A model generated the notes under the pieces. That model was not told the origin of the DNA. It saw nothing but the letters and a program-made list of their open reading frames with translations, and did not search any database. Positions 11,759 to 22,104 of a DNA stretch of 64,000 nt are shown piece after piece. Each line of letters opens with the position of its first letter. Position 1 is the stretch's first letter. The position numbers and the translations under genes are program-made. Source of the DNA: Acanthochromis polyacanthus (Eukaryota; Chordata; Actinopteri; Pomacentridae). The DNA lies in the NCBI RefSeq assembly GCF_021347895.1, contig NC_067134.1:30005449-30069448 (forward strand), written 5' to 3'.

Positions 11759-12687
11759 ATGCCGGCTCATTGTGCTGCATACAGTTGCACACTACATCGG
11801 ACGATCAAGACAAGGACACTTGGAATAACTTTCCACAGGTAAGAATAGTTTTTGGCTCTTTTTTCATTATTAAATCTTGTTGAGAGCTTCCAGTTTGTGA
11901 GAGCTAGCTAGTTAACCACTAGCAAAACACTAACACGGGCTAACAGCTGGACAAACAAATACCAGATGATTAATAGTAGATGTAGTATAGCTGTACAAGC
12001 AGTAGTAGTAATACTAAAAGTACAAGCAGTAGTAGTAGTATAAGTAGCTGTTAGAGTAGTAGAAGTAGTATCAGCATGTCTACTAGTATTACAAGTTGTA
12101 GTAGCAGTGACAGTATCAGCAGCAGTAGTTGTGTATTACCACTACTACTAGTAGTAATAATAATCATAATACATCAAATTTATATAGCGCTTTTTGGGAC
12201 ACTCAAAGACACTTTACAAGACAGACAGATAAGCAGACAGATAGTAGTCACATTACTATTAATACCACCAATACTACCAACAGTAGTTATAAAATCCTAA
12301 CTCATATAGATCTAGATTAGCATCTATCTTATTCCTCCAAACCCATTTTATGATTGGGCAATTCTTCAGGACTGCTCTCAGATAACTGAAATGATACTAA
12401 ACAAGGCTATATTTATCAAATTAAATAACTTTGGTCTCCAGTATATTGGCTAATTGAGTTCTTTGCACTTAATTTATTAGCATGATTTCTTTTCAAATAT
12501 GTGTTGTGTACATACTTATTTACTTCTCTGTCTACTTGTTTTCTTTACTCCATGTAGGTTTCCCAAAGACTATGGGTTGAGGAAGAAGTGGGAAGCAGCT
12601 CTGAGGAGAGAGAGCTTTGCTGCAACTATATTCACCTTATTCAGCTCCGCCCATTTTCCAACGGGCGGGACTTCCTGTTTTGAGTAG
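11759..12687 (+). pseudogene. THAP-domain gene, two exons (11759-11838, 12558-12687)
   Basis: Exon 1 begins ATGCCGGCTCATTG (MPAHCAAYSCTLHRTI...GITFH) and ends at the donor CAG|GTAAGA. Exon 2 follows the acceptor CATGTAG and continues FPKDYGLRKKWEAALRRESF. The split codon AG|G gives arginine, so the phases fit. THAP domains bind DNA through a C2CH zinc site. The first two cysteines (CAAYSC), the FPKD motif and the tryptophan are present, but the second half reads FSSAHF where CSxHF is expected, so one zinc ligand is lost. A stop follows at 12685-12687. It is part of transposon E1. Confidence 0.65.
11990..12170 (+). repeat. Degenerate AGT/TAC trinucleotide tract
   Basis: The tract is repeated AGTAGTAGT-type sequence with interruptions, inside E1. 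The open frames through it (12076-12320) are artefacts. It is followed at about 12175-12225 by TTTATATAGCGCTTTTTGGG, a motif common in fish interspersed repeats. Confidence 0.7.
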
Positions 12688-12715
12688 CACTTCCGGTAAC
12701 TCGGTCATGGCGGTG
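12655..12715 (+). promoter_or_regulatory. Candidate promoter of the SWIM frame in E1
   Basis: Just upstream of the ATG at 12707 are GGGCGGGAC (E2F/Sp1-like), CACTTCCGG (ETS-like) and CATGGCGG (YY1-like, overlapping the start). This composition suits a TATA-less start. The call rests on motifs only. Confidence 0.35.
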
Positions 12716-13145
12716 TTTACAACTGAGAAAGTGATGTGGGAAGAAACGAAAACCTCTTTAAAAAACAGAAATGGATCAAGTCTGCCTCATCCACGACTTA
12801 TTACAGAGTGGGAGGATGACATGAAAAAGTGGCCACAAGTCATGTATGGCGATATTTTTTAACTATTTCGTGTTGTCTCTTGGCGTTGATCGCTCGGCTA
12901 TGAGGAATTATAAGAGCACTGAAGCCTATCAATATTTGCACAGTGGTAAAGTCGGCGCTGTTCTGTTACATCAAGAACGGGAATATACGTTTCTTAAAGC
13001 TAATGTCAGCCCAAGTCAGTCTAGTACCTCCTCACACATGGCGTGGGTGTTGGTGACAGCTGATGGAGTGGTGGAGACCACGGGATGCTCCTGTATCGCT
13101 GGGTTGGGACGGTCCTGCAGTCACGCTGCTGCGATATTATGGAAG
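12707..13145 (+). pseudogene. SWIM zinc-finger protein exon, frameshifted
   Basis: The frame from ATG 12707 reads MAVFTTEKVMWEETK...LPHPRLITEWEDDMKKW...MYGDIF and hits a stop at 12860-12862. The same protein resumes one base later (NYFVLSLG...RNYKSTEAYQYLHSGKVG) through a SWIM motif CSCIAGLGRSCSHAAAI (CxC...CxH) and ends at the donor GGAAG|GTATGT. A T6 run at 12853-12858 explains the +1 shift. In relatives a YqaJ-type nuclease domain often follows; none is seen here. It is carried by E1 and probably inactive. Confidence 0.65.
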
Positions 13146-13458
13146 GTATGTTGATTTGAATAAAACTTAATTTGATTCATGTATATACGATGTGGTTGTG
13201 CAAACGGAGGTTGTTATTGTCATTTCTGAAACAGCTCCTGCGGTTTACTGTGTTATTAGCGCTGTCACAAGCTAATGCTAATTCCCTGGAGCAACAAAAA
13301 ACTGATTCTGACCAAACCGCAGTCATAACAACGTTTCAAAATAGCAGAAAGTATCTTTTTACCTCACTGATGGCATAGCTCGGTCTTTAGTGGAAACTGA
13401 ACTTTGGTAGAATCGCTGTAGCTGCGCTGACAGTGACCGATGCAAGCTGTGTGTTTAC

Positions 13459-13587
13459 ATAGCCATGAGCTGGTCCGCAGCATTCAGATCTAACCTTTCC
13501 GTGCTCTAAACAATTCTGAGAGAGAGAAAGCTTCATCTTTCCCCAGTTGTTGTGGCACCCACGGACAGCGCAATTGATGCCAAACAT
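13459..13587 (-). CDS. THAP-like N-terminal exon, opposing strand in E1
   Basis: The minus-strand frame starts MFGINCAVRGCHNNWGKM and continues to CLEHGKVRSECCGPAHGY, where a plausible donor AT|GTAAAC occurs. The CxxxxC pair and N-terminal position resemble a THAP/C2CH domain start. No second exon was identified inside E1, so it is either a fragment or its remainder has been deleted. It is transcribed away from the ETS and YY1-like motifs at 13665-13700 (CCGGAAGT, AAATGGCGCC). Confidence 0.45.
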
Positions 13588-14102
13588 GTTAAAATCGCTT
13601 AAAAGAACAGTTAAAAGTAGCTACAGTAGCGAGAGGACTCGATGTTGTTGTAGTGCGAAGACGGTCAACCGGAAGTCGCTCTCAAAAATGGCGCCGCCCT
13701 GCCTCACTTCCTGAATAAGGTGAATAGCAGCAATTAAATGTTTTGATCTCAAATCATTTTCTACATATCTAAGTATTTACATTTATATACGTAATGGCTG
13801 AATTGAAAAGATTCCCTGGCCTTTGGACCTAAAATTGCAGGCTACATTTGTAGGAAGCCTTTTTCGGTGGTTTTTTTTTCAGATCAAATATTCTCTATCA
13901 AAAGCACATTTTTTGACGTTGACAATAAACTAAACCACACGAAAATCAGTTGAAAAATGAGCAGATTCTGATTTATTTTCAATGTGCATGCATTGCTTTG
14001 AATGGGAACTTTGCCCCCTCCAAGATGGCCGCCACGGAGGCACGTCGATGAGCCGGCTGCTGCAGCGCTGGCGTATCTCCTCTTCATATCTATGGTGTGT
14101 TC

Positions 14103-15323
14103 GGTCCGTGTACGTCGCCGTCATTCTATTTTCGATTTGGGGTCAAAACACCAAAAACGGATAATGGCCGTTTCCCGTTTTTCGTTTTCAAAATAAAAAT
14201 CAGAAAACAGAAAACCAATCCGTTTGCCGATTTTCTTTTTTTCAATAAAAACGGATATCAAAAATCAAATTAGAAGTTAAATTTCATTTTTTGATATCCG
14301 TTTTTTAACTACACTTTTGCAAGACAAACATCAGAAAACAGAATTGACCGTTATTCCATTTTTATTTTCCCAATAAAAACGGATAACGAAAAACAAGTTA
14401 AATTTCATTTATATATAGTCCATTAACAGTGTATTTTGATGATATTTATTGTTATGGTCCTGGATTCATGACACACCACATAAGAAGCGATCAGCGTCCG
14501 ATTTGTTGATAATTATTAATCATTATTTCAATGGATGACAAACGTCAAGCAATCAAATCAGTCATCAAATTTATTTTTATAGCCCAATATCACAAGAGTT
14601 ACCCCAAAAGGCAAGCAAATCGGGTACAATGGATTTCACTGCTGTCTTATTTATTCACAGGACTAGCAGGGTGACTTAAGAAATAAATGTAATAGTCAGA
14701 ACAGCACTGCCGAAGCGGTCTATCATAATTGCATGCCTAGTTTTTATATACTTTGTGAACAATCTCATCCACTATATTTGAATGTCATAGTAATAATGTG
14801 AACATCACCATCTTCTGGGTGCTCTAGCTCAGAATACACAATTTTCAACATTAAATGTTCTTCCAGACTGGATCATCATTTGGCCGCAAAATGATGACGG
14901 GCTACCTGTCATCAAGAAATGTCAAGGCTTGTGAGGGCAGGGTTAAGGGTAAGATCCCTGCATGGACCCTACCACCAAGCACGTTAACATGTAAGAGGAG
15001 CACTATTTGCACTCATGTGTTTGTGCAGTTTAACAACATTTGTGTTTTGATGTGGTTCTAGGAGAGTGGGTCCGTGTACATCGCCGTCATTTCTGATGTT
15101 TGTCTTGCAAAAGTGTAGTTAAAAAACAGATATCAAAAAATGAAATTTAACTTCTAATTTGTTTTTTGATATCCGTTTTTATTGAAAAAAGAAAATCGGA
15201 AAACGGATTGGTTTTCCGTTTTCTGATTTTTATTTTGAAAACGAAAAACGGGAAACGGCCGTTATCCGTTGTTGGTGTTTTGACCCCAAATCGAAAATAG
15301 AATGACGGCGACGTACACGGACC
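14103..15323. mobile_element. E2: DNA transposon with about 235-bp TIRs, 6-bp TSD
   Basis: The left arm 14103-14337 and right arm 15091-15323 are inverted copies starting GGTCCGTGTACGTCGCCGTC. GTGTTC flanks both sides (14097-14102 and 15324-15329). An extra copy of the terminal 22 bases lies directly beside the right arm at 15069-15090 in left-end orientation. The core holds a remnant integrase-like frame. The element sits directly beside E1. Confidence 0.75.
14855..15061 (+). pseudogene. Integrase-like transposase fragment in E2
   Basis: The short frame reads SSFGRKMMTGYLSSRNVKA and CEGRVKGKIPAW. This resembles the helix-turn-helix segment that precedes the rve integrase core in IS3EU-like proteins of fish (GRxxxxGYLxxxGVxxxExRV). 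Only this segment remains, with no catalytic residues. Family identification is tentative. Confidence 0.35.
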
Positions 15324-15614
15324 GTGTTCCTCCACATTGCGGTCTCAGTCTGCTGTGTCCGGTTGCCGTGGTAAGATGACCAGTTTAAGCTCCGCTAGCA
15401 AAATGCTAATTAAGTTTAACCTCCATGCTGAATATATTGAGATTTTACCACGTGTATGACAGTGAGAATAATAGCAGTGTGTTTTACCAGCTCCTGCAAA
15501 TAAACGGCGGATTTGATGCCAATATGGAGGATGCTCCTACACAATGCAAGAGAGAGTACACAACCACTACACATGCTATAACTGGAATTCTTCACCATCA
15601 AAACACAGACACAC

Positions 15615-15786
15615 CTATGGGTTGTAAGGGGATGTGTGGTTTCCAGATGACATCCAGCAGTCTGCGCTGACGATCGATCTCCTCCTGGTACTGGACGATG
15701 GTTTTTTCAAACTCTGAGAATATTTCTCCAGCAGCAGCAGCGAGTCTGTCGCTGATCAACTCTCTCAGATACTCAACTGAACACAT
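15615..15786 (-). CDS. C2H2 zinc-finger gene, exon 1
   Basis: The exon encodes MCSVEYLRELISDRLAAAAG, then EIFSEFEKTIVQYQEEIDRQ and RRLLDVIWKPHIPLQPI. This amphipathic leucine-rich module is the usual first exon of fish C2H2 zinc-finger genes (consensus MxSVQxLREFIxERLTAAAEEIF). An upstream in-frame ATG (15819) exists, but family alignment favours 15784-15786. The donor ATAG|GTGTGT leaves one base (phase 1), matching the acceptor of the zinc-finger exon at 9581. The intron of about 6 kb contains a hAT relic, E1 and E2. Confidence 0.85.
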
Positions 15787-15990
15787 CGTTACTTTATCGC
15801 CCTGATATTTCTCATTCATACTATAATACAGCCGTTTTACAGCTCAGTCCATACAGCAGTGAAGCAAACTCTGCTCATGCTTCTTTGTTTACATCCGCCG
15901 GGTGTCACACTGTGAAGTTCCGGCAGAAACACTGAGTTACTTTCTTCTTCCTCATTGAATGAGGCAGACGAGACGCATCACTGGCGTATT
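15787..15990 (-). promoter_or_regulatory. Promoter region of the zinc-finger gene
   Basis: Upstream of exon 1 are TTTGTTTACATCCGCCGGGT and an ETS-like site (GTTCCGGCAG on the plus strand). The interval is GC-richer than its surroundings. No TATA box is evident. Confidence 0.4.
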
Positions 15991-16440
15991 GCTGCCACCT
16001 ACTGGGTGTTACTCATAGTCCTTAGAGAATTATCCATATTTTCTGATGCAGTCCTGTGGTCATGAGAAAGTTCAGAAGTTTCTTCATATTTGTCCACTCC
16101 TCCATGTTAAGTAGAAAGCAAAGATTAAAAACAGTTCGTCCAGCTGCTCCTAGTCTCTAATGTTTCTTCTGTTGACATGAGTAGAGCTTACACTTATGGA
16201 GAACATTTCTCACAGTTTCTAGTTCACCTCACTCACAGTTCCTATCTCTGTGCTTCCCAATCAAAGCCAGTCCACTTTTCAGACTGCAGTGTCTGAGTCT
16301 TAGCCAGGTTAGAACAATTGAGTCTCTTCTTGCACCACTGAAGTGACTTCTTACTTTTCCCATTTTACCTTGAAGAGCAAAATCAGTCCCCCTCTTCTTT
16401 TGTTTCTTAAAAAGTCAAAGCATTTCTTCCTCAGACTGAC
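15991..16440. other. No recognisable feature
   Basis: This is unique-looking intergenic sequence without a supported gene or repeat. Confidence 0.4.
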
Positions 16441-17296
16441 TTTAAAAGCACGTGTTTGGAGAGATTGATAGAGCTGGAATGAAAATGTCTTTGGGGAAAT
16501 CAGCGGCTCCAGATGGACTTACAACCAACTTTGATCCGTTTTTCTGGGCTGATATCAGAGAATGACTGTTTGAAGCATTCAAAGAAGCTTTCAATCAGGG
16601 AGTCACACTCATTTTAGTTCAGGTTCCACATTTAGCCCAGTTTGATCTCAAGTGGGCCGGACCGCTTTTTACTACAGGATCAAAACCACAAAAGTCAGGT
16701 TAAAAAAGACAAAAAATGAGACAAAAACGAGACAAAATATTGTGAAAATGAGACACAAAACGTTAAAAATAGAGACAAATAACACAAAATACAAAAAGGG
16801 CAAAAAAATTAGACAACTTACAAAGCAGCAAAAAAATGGATAAACGACAAAAACGAGACAAAATACACAAAACGGCACGCAAAACAACGAATAAAGCAAA
16901 ACACAAAATGACAGAAATAAGACAAAAACACAAGCGAGAAAAAAGGAACAACACGACAAAAACGAGAAACAAAGCATGAGATGAACGACAAGTCAGACAA
17001 AAAAAGACAAAAAATAACAAAAACGTGACAAAATATAACAAAAATTAGACAAAAGGACAAAAGAAGGATGCTGCTTTTACACTCTTTCTACATTCATTGA
17101 AAGCTTCTGACGAGCTTCAACACCACTTTATTTGACATTCACTGCATTATTTTGGATTGAAAATTCATTCATATGCTCTCAATGTTGTCCAGCAGAATTC
17201 CTTCAATGTGGAACTACTAGAAGATGAGATGTTAACAGGAGCAAACACCAAGGAGACCCATCAGTCCTCTGCTGTTTATTATTAGCTCTGGATATC
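16441..17296 (+). pseudogene. L1-type reverse transcriptase relic, interrupted by a repeat array
   Basis: At 16470-16620 the plus strand reads SLGKSAAPDGLTTNFDPFFW and, after a stop, LFEAFKEAFNQGV, matching the start of L1 reverse transcriptase (GKSPGxDGLTxEFY..FW). At 17230-17290 fragments QGDPS, SPLLF and LALDI in alternating frames match the next conserved block (RQGDPxSPLLFxLALE). The two parts are separated by the A-rich array at 16680-17060. It is heavily mutated and non-functional. Confidence 0.6.
16680..17060 (+). repeat. Purine-rich ACAAAAACGAGACAAAA array
   Basis: The array consists of degenerate words GACAAAAACGAGACAAAAT and GAGACACAAAACG, related to the arrays at 4.9-6.3, 49.3 and 61-63 kb. 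It sits within the L1 relic. The overlapping minus-strand frames rich in F, C and L are artefacts. Confidence 0.75.
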
Positions 17297-17793
17297 AACC
17301 CTCCTGTTGGCTTCATTTACGGCACCAAAAAACATGAAAAAAATCCAGAAATTCAGCAAAAAAATTCACCAAATTTATGAAAATGTGCAAAAACCTTCAG
17401 GAAGAAAATTCCAATAATTCCTTAAAAGTCTTATTTAAAAAAACAAACCAAAATCCCCCTAATTTGGCAGGAAAATTCTTGTAAATATTTTCAAAAAATG
17501 AGTAAAAATCTTCCAAAAAAAATCCTAAAAATATCTAAAGTGATTCCATATTTATCAGTAAAACTTCTGATATTTTCTTTAAGAACATTCACATAAAAAT
17601 CAACCAAAATCCAGAGAATTCACTGGATTTTGGATGATTTTTATGTGAATGTTCTTTCGAAACATTTCTTCATTTTCCACCAAAAATGTTCAAAAATGTC
17701 CCAAAAATGTTCAAATGTGGACATCAGAAGTTTCACTGTGAAAATATTTATTATTTTCCACATTTTCAAACTTTAAAGCGACACGAGGGTTAA
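17297..17793. mobile_element. TTAA-type MITE (piggyBac-like) with internal hairpin
   Basis: The ends AACCCTCCTGTTG (17297) and GACACGAGGGTTAA (to 17793) are inverted. The right flank is TTAA and the left flank a degenerate TCAA. The interior is A-rich with repeated AAAAATCC and TCCA words. A 33-base inverted repeat (17581-17613 and 17624-17656, one mismatch, 10-base loop) lies at the centre. Confidence 0.55.
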
Positions 17794-17819
17794 AATAATG
17801 AAACTCTAAAAGCATTTAA

Positions 17820-18705
17820 TAATGACACAGTCAGCAGATGATCCAACATTATTTTAAAGCTGTGTGTATTTTCCAGAAGCCTCAGGGTTTGATTGAAACT
17901 AAATGTGAGATCTGATCCATTCACCATAAAACACAAACTTTACTTCAGAATATTCCAGTAAAAATGAGCTGAAACATTTGGGAGAAACTATCAGTAAAAT
18001 ATGATCAACAGGGAAACTTCTAACATTCTGATTGTTGGAAATCAAATCTAAAATCCTTGAAGATCTGCTTCCAAAGGAATCTTTCATATTTGGTAGAATA
18101 TTGAGGACAGAAATGGAAGGATTTCAGGATGAATTTACCACAAACCACAGAAGAGCACAGAATACTTTGGAAAGAGTGATCTGGATGTGATGAACTGACT
18201 GCCAAGTCCTCACACCTTAATCCCATCAGAAAGTTATGGAGATTTATGGCAAGAAAAGTTCATAATGATGGAAAACAGTTCAATAACAAGGATGACCTGA
18301 AACATTAATGATTAAAGCACAAGATAGAATTGATGAGAAAATGCTGCTTTCTCTGATTCAGAACCAAAAAGGTGAACAGAAGTGACTTTACATTATGGAG
18401 ACGATAAATGATTAAGATCTGATCTTTTTGTTGACATTTTTAATGATATTTAATCAAATTCAGCTCTCAAAGGAAATATAAAGCATTAGAACACAGGAGT
18501 GATGGTTGCTGGAAATGTTCCTCTGTACCCCTATGGAGATATTCCATTAAAAATCAGCTGTTTCCAGCTACAATAGTCATTTACCACATTAACAAGGTCT
18601 AGACTGGATTTATCATTTATTTAATGCTATCTTCATTGAAAGAACTGATTTCAAGAAAAAGGACATTTCTAAGTGACCTCAAACTTTTGAACATTAGTGC
18701 ATATT
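17820..18705 (+). pseudogene. Tc1-like transposase relic
   Basis: At 18205-18300 the plus strand reads HLNPIRKLWRFMARKVHNDG then KQFNNKDDLKH, matching the third catalytic block of Tc1-like DDE transposases ([18 protein letters not shown]). The 3' end CTCAAACTTTTGAACATTAG (18680-18699) resembles the terminal repeat of this family. The N-terminal half is frame-broken. A stretch at 25930-25965 matches 18145-18180, indicating a second small relic. Confidence 0.6.
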
Positions 18706-19415
18706 TATATAATGTCATATTTTTTAATTAGACATGTAAGATGAAATGATATTGATGATAGTTCGTGTCCTTGTTCCTCTTTTAGCACACATCACACAGT
18801 ATTACAATGAATAAGAACATTCAATCATCAAATACAATCATTTTCATAACAAGCTGCTGTGGAGGCAAAACCTTTTTGTTCTTTGCAATAAATCTTTTGT
18901 TCTTTTATTCAGAGCTCTGAAGGTACAGGTGACACAGAGTGCAAAGCAGTCTATGTGTCAAGTCAAACTGGAAGGAGCTGAGAACTCAAAGGAGAAGCAT
19001 TTACGCACAGGTCCTACACTCAGCTGGGGCGGAAACAATCTGCGGCTGCAGGTTTGCTACCGGCGGCAAAAAAGGGGACACATGCAGCACTGAGGAGGAA
19101 CTGAGAATGAATGACCGCATTCAAACAAAGTGTCCGTGAGTTTCTGTTGGGAAAGCATCAAGATCTGCGGCAAACTGTGCAGGATTGCCTTCATCTCCAA
19201 AATCCGGGTTGCAGTCGGTAAGAGCAGAATTCTGGAGACTCTAAAAGACTGTTTAAGCTGCCGATGTGTGCCACTGCAGTATGTGTTAGCATTAGCATTA
19301 GCCACGGAGATCAGCCACGAGCGGCTTGCTGTAAACTTTGTCTGTTTACCAATAATTGCCGTGTGTTTTGTAATTGTTCAGTTGAAAATAAGATTGCAGG
19401 CTAATTGGTGCTAAT
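18706..19415. other. No recognisable feature
   Basis: Intergenic sequence with no supported gene. Short frames at 18939-19414 show no domain I recognise. Confidence 0.4.
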
Positions 19416-20124
19416 CAAAGCCCTCGAGATAGTAAGAGTTGCGACACTCATGCTCTCGCAGCGGGGCGGTCACGTGGTTCATGTTAGCCTGAATAGTTCC
19501 AAACAGGCAGCGCTGTCATTTCCTTCTATGGGACTGAGAGCGGCGATTTCACGGTAAAAAAGGAATAAAATCACACCTCCAAGTACGTGTTTGATTATTA
19601 ATTCATTGGAGTATGTATGTAAATGTCAGTTTTACGTTTTGAGCGGTAAGGTGACATATTAAAGACACTTTTGGGGTTTTGGAGGGAATGTTTCACATTC
19701 GTGTTAGCATGGAAAATCGACTTTTACACAGAAATGTAAGATGATTGAAGATGTTAATTTTTGCCCAGCTGGATTATTGTATTTCCAGACAATGTCTATA
19801 TTTCTCTGATTCACTTACCCGTAGTCAGGGAGTTATTGAAAAGCAGAGTAACAACAGTCCATTCAGCAGATAGTGTCCAGCCACTTCTGATGAGGCAGGA
19901 GTTGACTCACTATAACCATTTTAAGACATGCACAAAATATATATTCAAGAATAACAACTCATTATGCTTTGATGAATGAAATAGTATGTTTTATTGACAA
20001 TGGGAGAAACAATGAGGGTCTTCGTGTCTTCAGTGAGGGTTCTCGGGATACTGGTGGATAGATAGATACGATAGATATTAATAAATATATTTGTTAAATA
20101 CTTACAAGTATAAGTTTATGTATT

Positions 20125-20560
20125 ATAAAGGGTCTCATATAAAGGACGTAGTCTTGACAATTAAAAAGAGGTAGCGATGTAGCGAGGTAGCTTTCAAAGA
20201 ACAGCTAACAAGCACATAGCAATGCCTGAAAGTCGGTCATCTGCCAATATTCACAAATACAGATAAATGTATGCACCACAAAGGGCTTCTGATATAATAT
20301 AAAGACGTTAAAATTAAAAAGAGGTAGCGACTCATCAACAATTAATCCGTCAATATATCCCTGGAGATAACTTCACAGCTAACAGCAGAGTCGAGCTAAA
20401 AAAAAAAGTAGCAGAAATTCGGTCGTCTACCAAGATAAAAAATATATATAATTACGCTGCGCAAATACAAATAAAGCTCAGCATATGCATCATAAAGAGC
20501 CTCTGATAAAATATAGGCAGTTGACAATTCAAAAGAGGTAGGCATTTCATCAACTTACCT
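20125..20560. repeat. About 180-bp imperfect tandem repeat in element A
   Basis: The words AAAAGAGGTAG, CACAGCTAAC/AACAGCTAAC, TCGGTC(A/G)TCT and CATAAAG/CACAAAGGG recur in the same order about every 180 bases (near 20165, 20320 and 20530). Confidence 0.6.
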
Positions 20561-21702
20561 CCACATATACTGAACGACCTGCAGTGCAAATGAACGGTGG
20601 CTATCACTGTCGAAGCCGTGCTTGGAACTAAACAAGCCTCCACAACCCGGAAGTAGACCGAAAGAAAGCGTACAACGGCACCCTATGGGAGTGTCGCAAC
20701 CATAGATATATACAAACACGAGATGTCTCATGAGCGCTGTCAGCCTATGGGGAGCGACGTCGCCACATGGCGGCCATCTTGGGACAGGGTTGCTCGATCA
20801 CTCATAACATTGAAGTCAATGGAGCATGGATTTTAAAATCACTGTAGATTGCTCAATTTTCAACCGATTTTAGAACAGCTTGGTTTGTTATAAACGTCAG
20901 AGATGTACTTCTTTTACTGCTTACATAAGAATAATTAAAACCATTGAATTCATATAATAATGAACACAGATATCATCTTTTTTCAGCATAAATGGATGTA
21001 AATGTAATTTTACTATTTAGCATTGCACTTCTTTATTACTATCAGCTTTCTAATGCACAGATAAAAACAAAGCTCAACCAAAATCAATGCACAACAAACA
21101 CAGGGTTTATACACCAATCTTGAAGTTAAATTTATTACCATTTAATACCTTTTTTTACTACCTTCAGATTTTTTTTACAACCATAAAGACACCGAGTTGC
21201 AAGTATTAATCAGAAACCTTTTTTGATATGCACGCAGATTTTGACATACAACACTTACATCATACTTACCACTATCCAAGGAGACCTAGTTATTTAGCTA
21301 CAGGGTATTAGTTACAGTAACTGGTGCAATGTGAGGTGGGGTGCCTTGCTTCAGAGGCGCTTAAGCGATGGAATGGTATTGAATTTAAACTTAGGTACAA
21401 CCTTTTCAAGATTGACTCCCAACCATTAGGCAACAGCTACTAATACTATAAAAGAAGAGATTTAGACAAAATATTGCACATTTATTTCCTGTCCCCATGG
21501 AAGGCTCCACTAGCCCATTAAGAACATGTTTAACAACCACACAAACCAGTAAAAACAAATTGAGACAAGGATTGAACAACCAACTAGGTTTAAATGACCA
21601 ACAAATCTGCACGCAAATTTTCACAAAACACTTAATCAAAAAGAGAGCAGGATGACAAAATAAAAAAATCTTGTGCCAAGTGCCTTAACCTTTCATAAAA
21701 TA

Positions 21703-21721
21703 GAGAGAGAGAGAGAGAGAC
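21703..21721 (+). repeat. (GA)n microsatellite
   Basis: An AGAGAGAGAGAGAGAGAGAG tract in element B. Confidence 0.8.
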
Positions 21722-21801
21722 AAAATCAGAATCTTCCGGCAAGTGCATCAGCTGCACAGCCTTGTCCTCGTTAGTTTTGTCCATTTGCACCAATAGACTG
21801 T

Positions 21802-22104
21802 GTGCACGTCAAAAATGTTAACTTCCGGGTTCTGACCGGGAGGGCTTACAGGTCCTTCCGGAGGCTATTTCGCAGCATGGATAACATGGAATCAAAAAAG
21901 AAAAACACTGTTTTCTCGGCAAAACAAAAAATCCGATTTCAGCGTGTTCAAGGTCGATATGGGAGGTACTGTAGTGTTTATAACGGTTCTATAAGCCTTC
22001 ACCGTTTTCCAAAAGACCGGCATTTGCGGGCTCAGTGGATTGCCAAAATTAGACGAAAAAAAATGTTTCACACTGAGCTGAGGATCGGGAATATTAATGC
22101 ATAG
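21802..22104 (+). pseudogene. Truncated THAP-domain frame in element B
   Basis: The frame includes MDNMESKKKNTVFSAKQKIR then RYCSVYNGSISLHRFPKDRH and LRAQWIAKIRRKKMF. The spacing CSV...LHRFPKD..LRxxW is the front half of a THAP domain. The second zinc pair is absent and a stop follows at 22102-22104. The promoter-proximal CTTCCGG motifs at 21822-21860 resemble those in E1. Confidence 0.5.

Larger units (their letters stand above)
11631..14095 (+). mobile_element. E1: THAP-encoding DNA transposon, 6-bp TSD
   Basis: The terminal inverted repeats CCATAGATATGAAGAG (11631) and CTCTTCATATCTATGG (14080-14095) extend to about 24 bases with one mismatch. The direct repeat TGTGTT borders both ends (11625-11630 and 14096-14101). 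Cargo is a two-exon THAP domain, a SWIM zinc-finger exon and an opposing THAP-like exon. This THAP/SWIM combination is known from eukaryotic ISL2EU-type transposons; the superfamily assignment is inference. At 2465 bp it is too short to be autonomous. Confidence 0.75.

Noticed and set aside
15360..15375. GTTGCCGTGGTAAG, another X-box-like word
   Set aside because: It is single and not paired with a CRE-like site or a recognised promoter; it lies inside the zinc-finger intron beside E2, so chance is likely.
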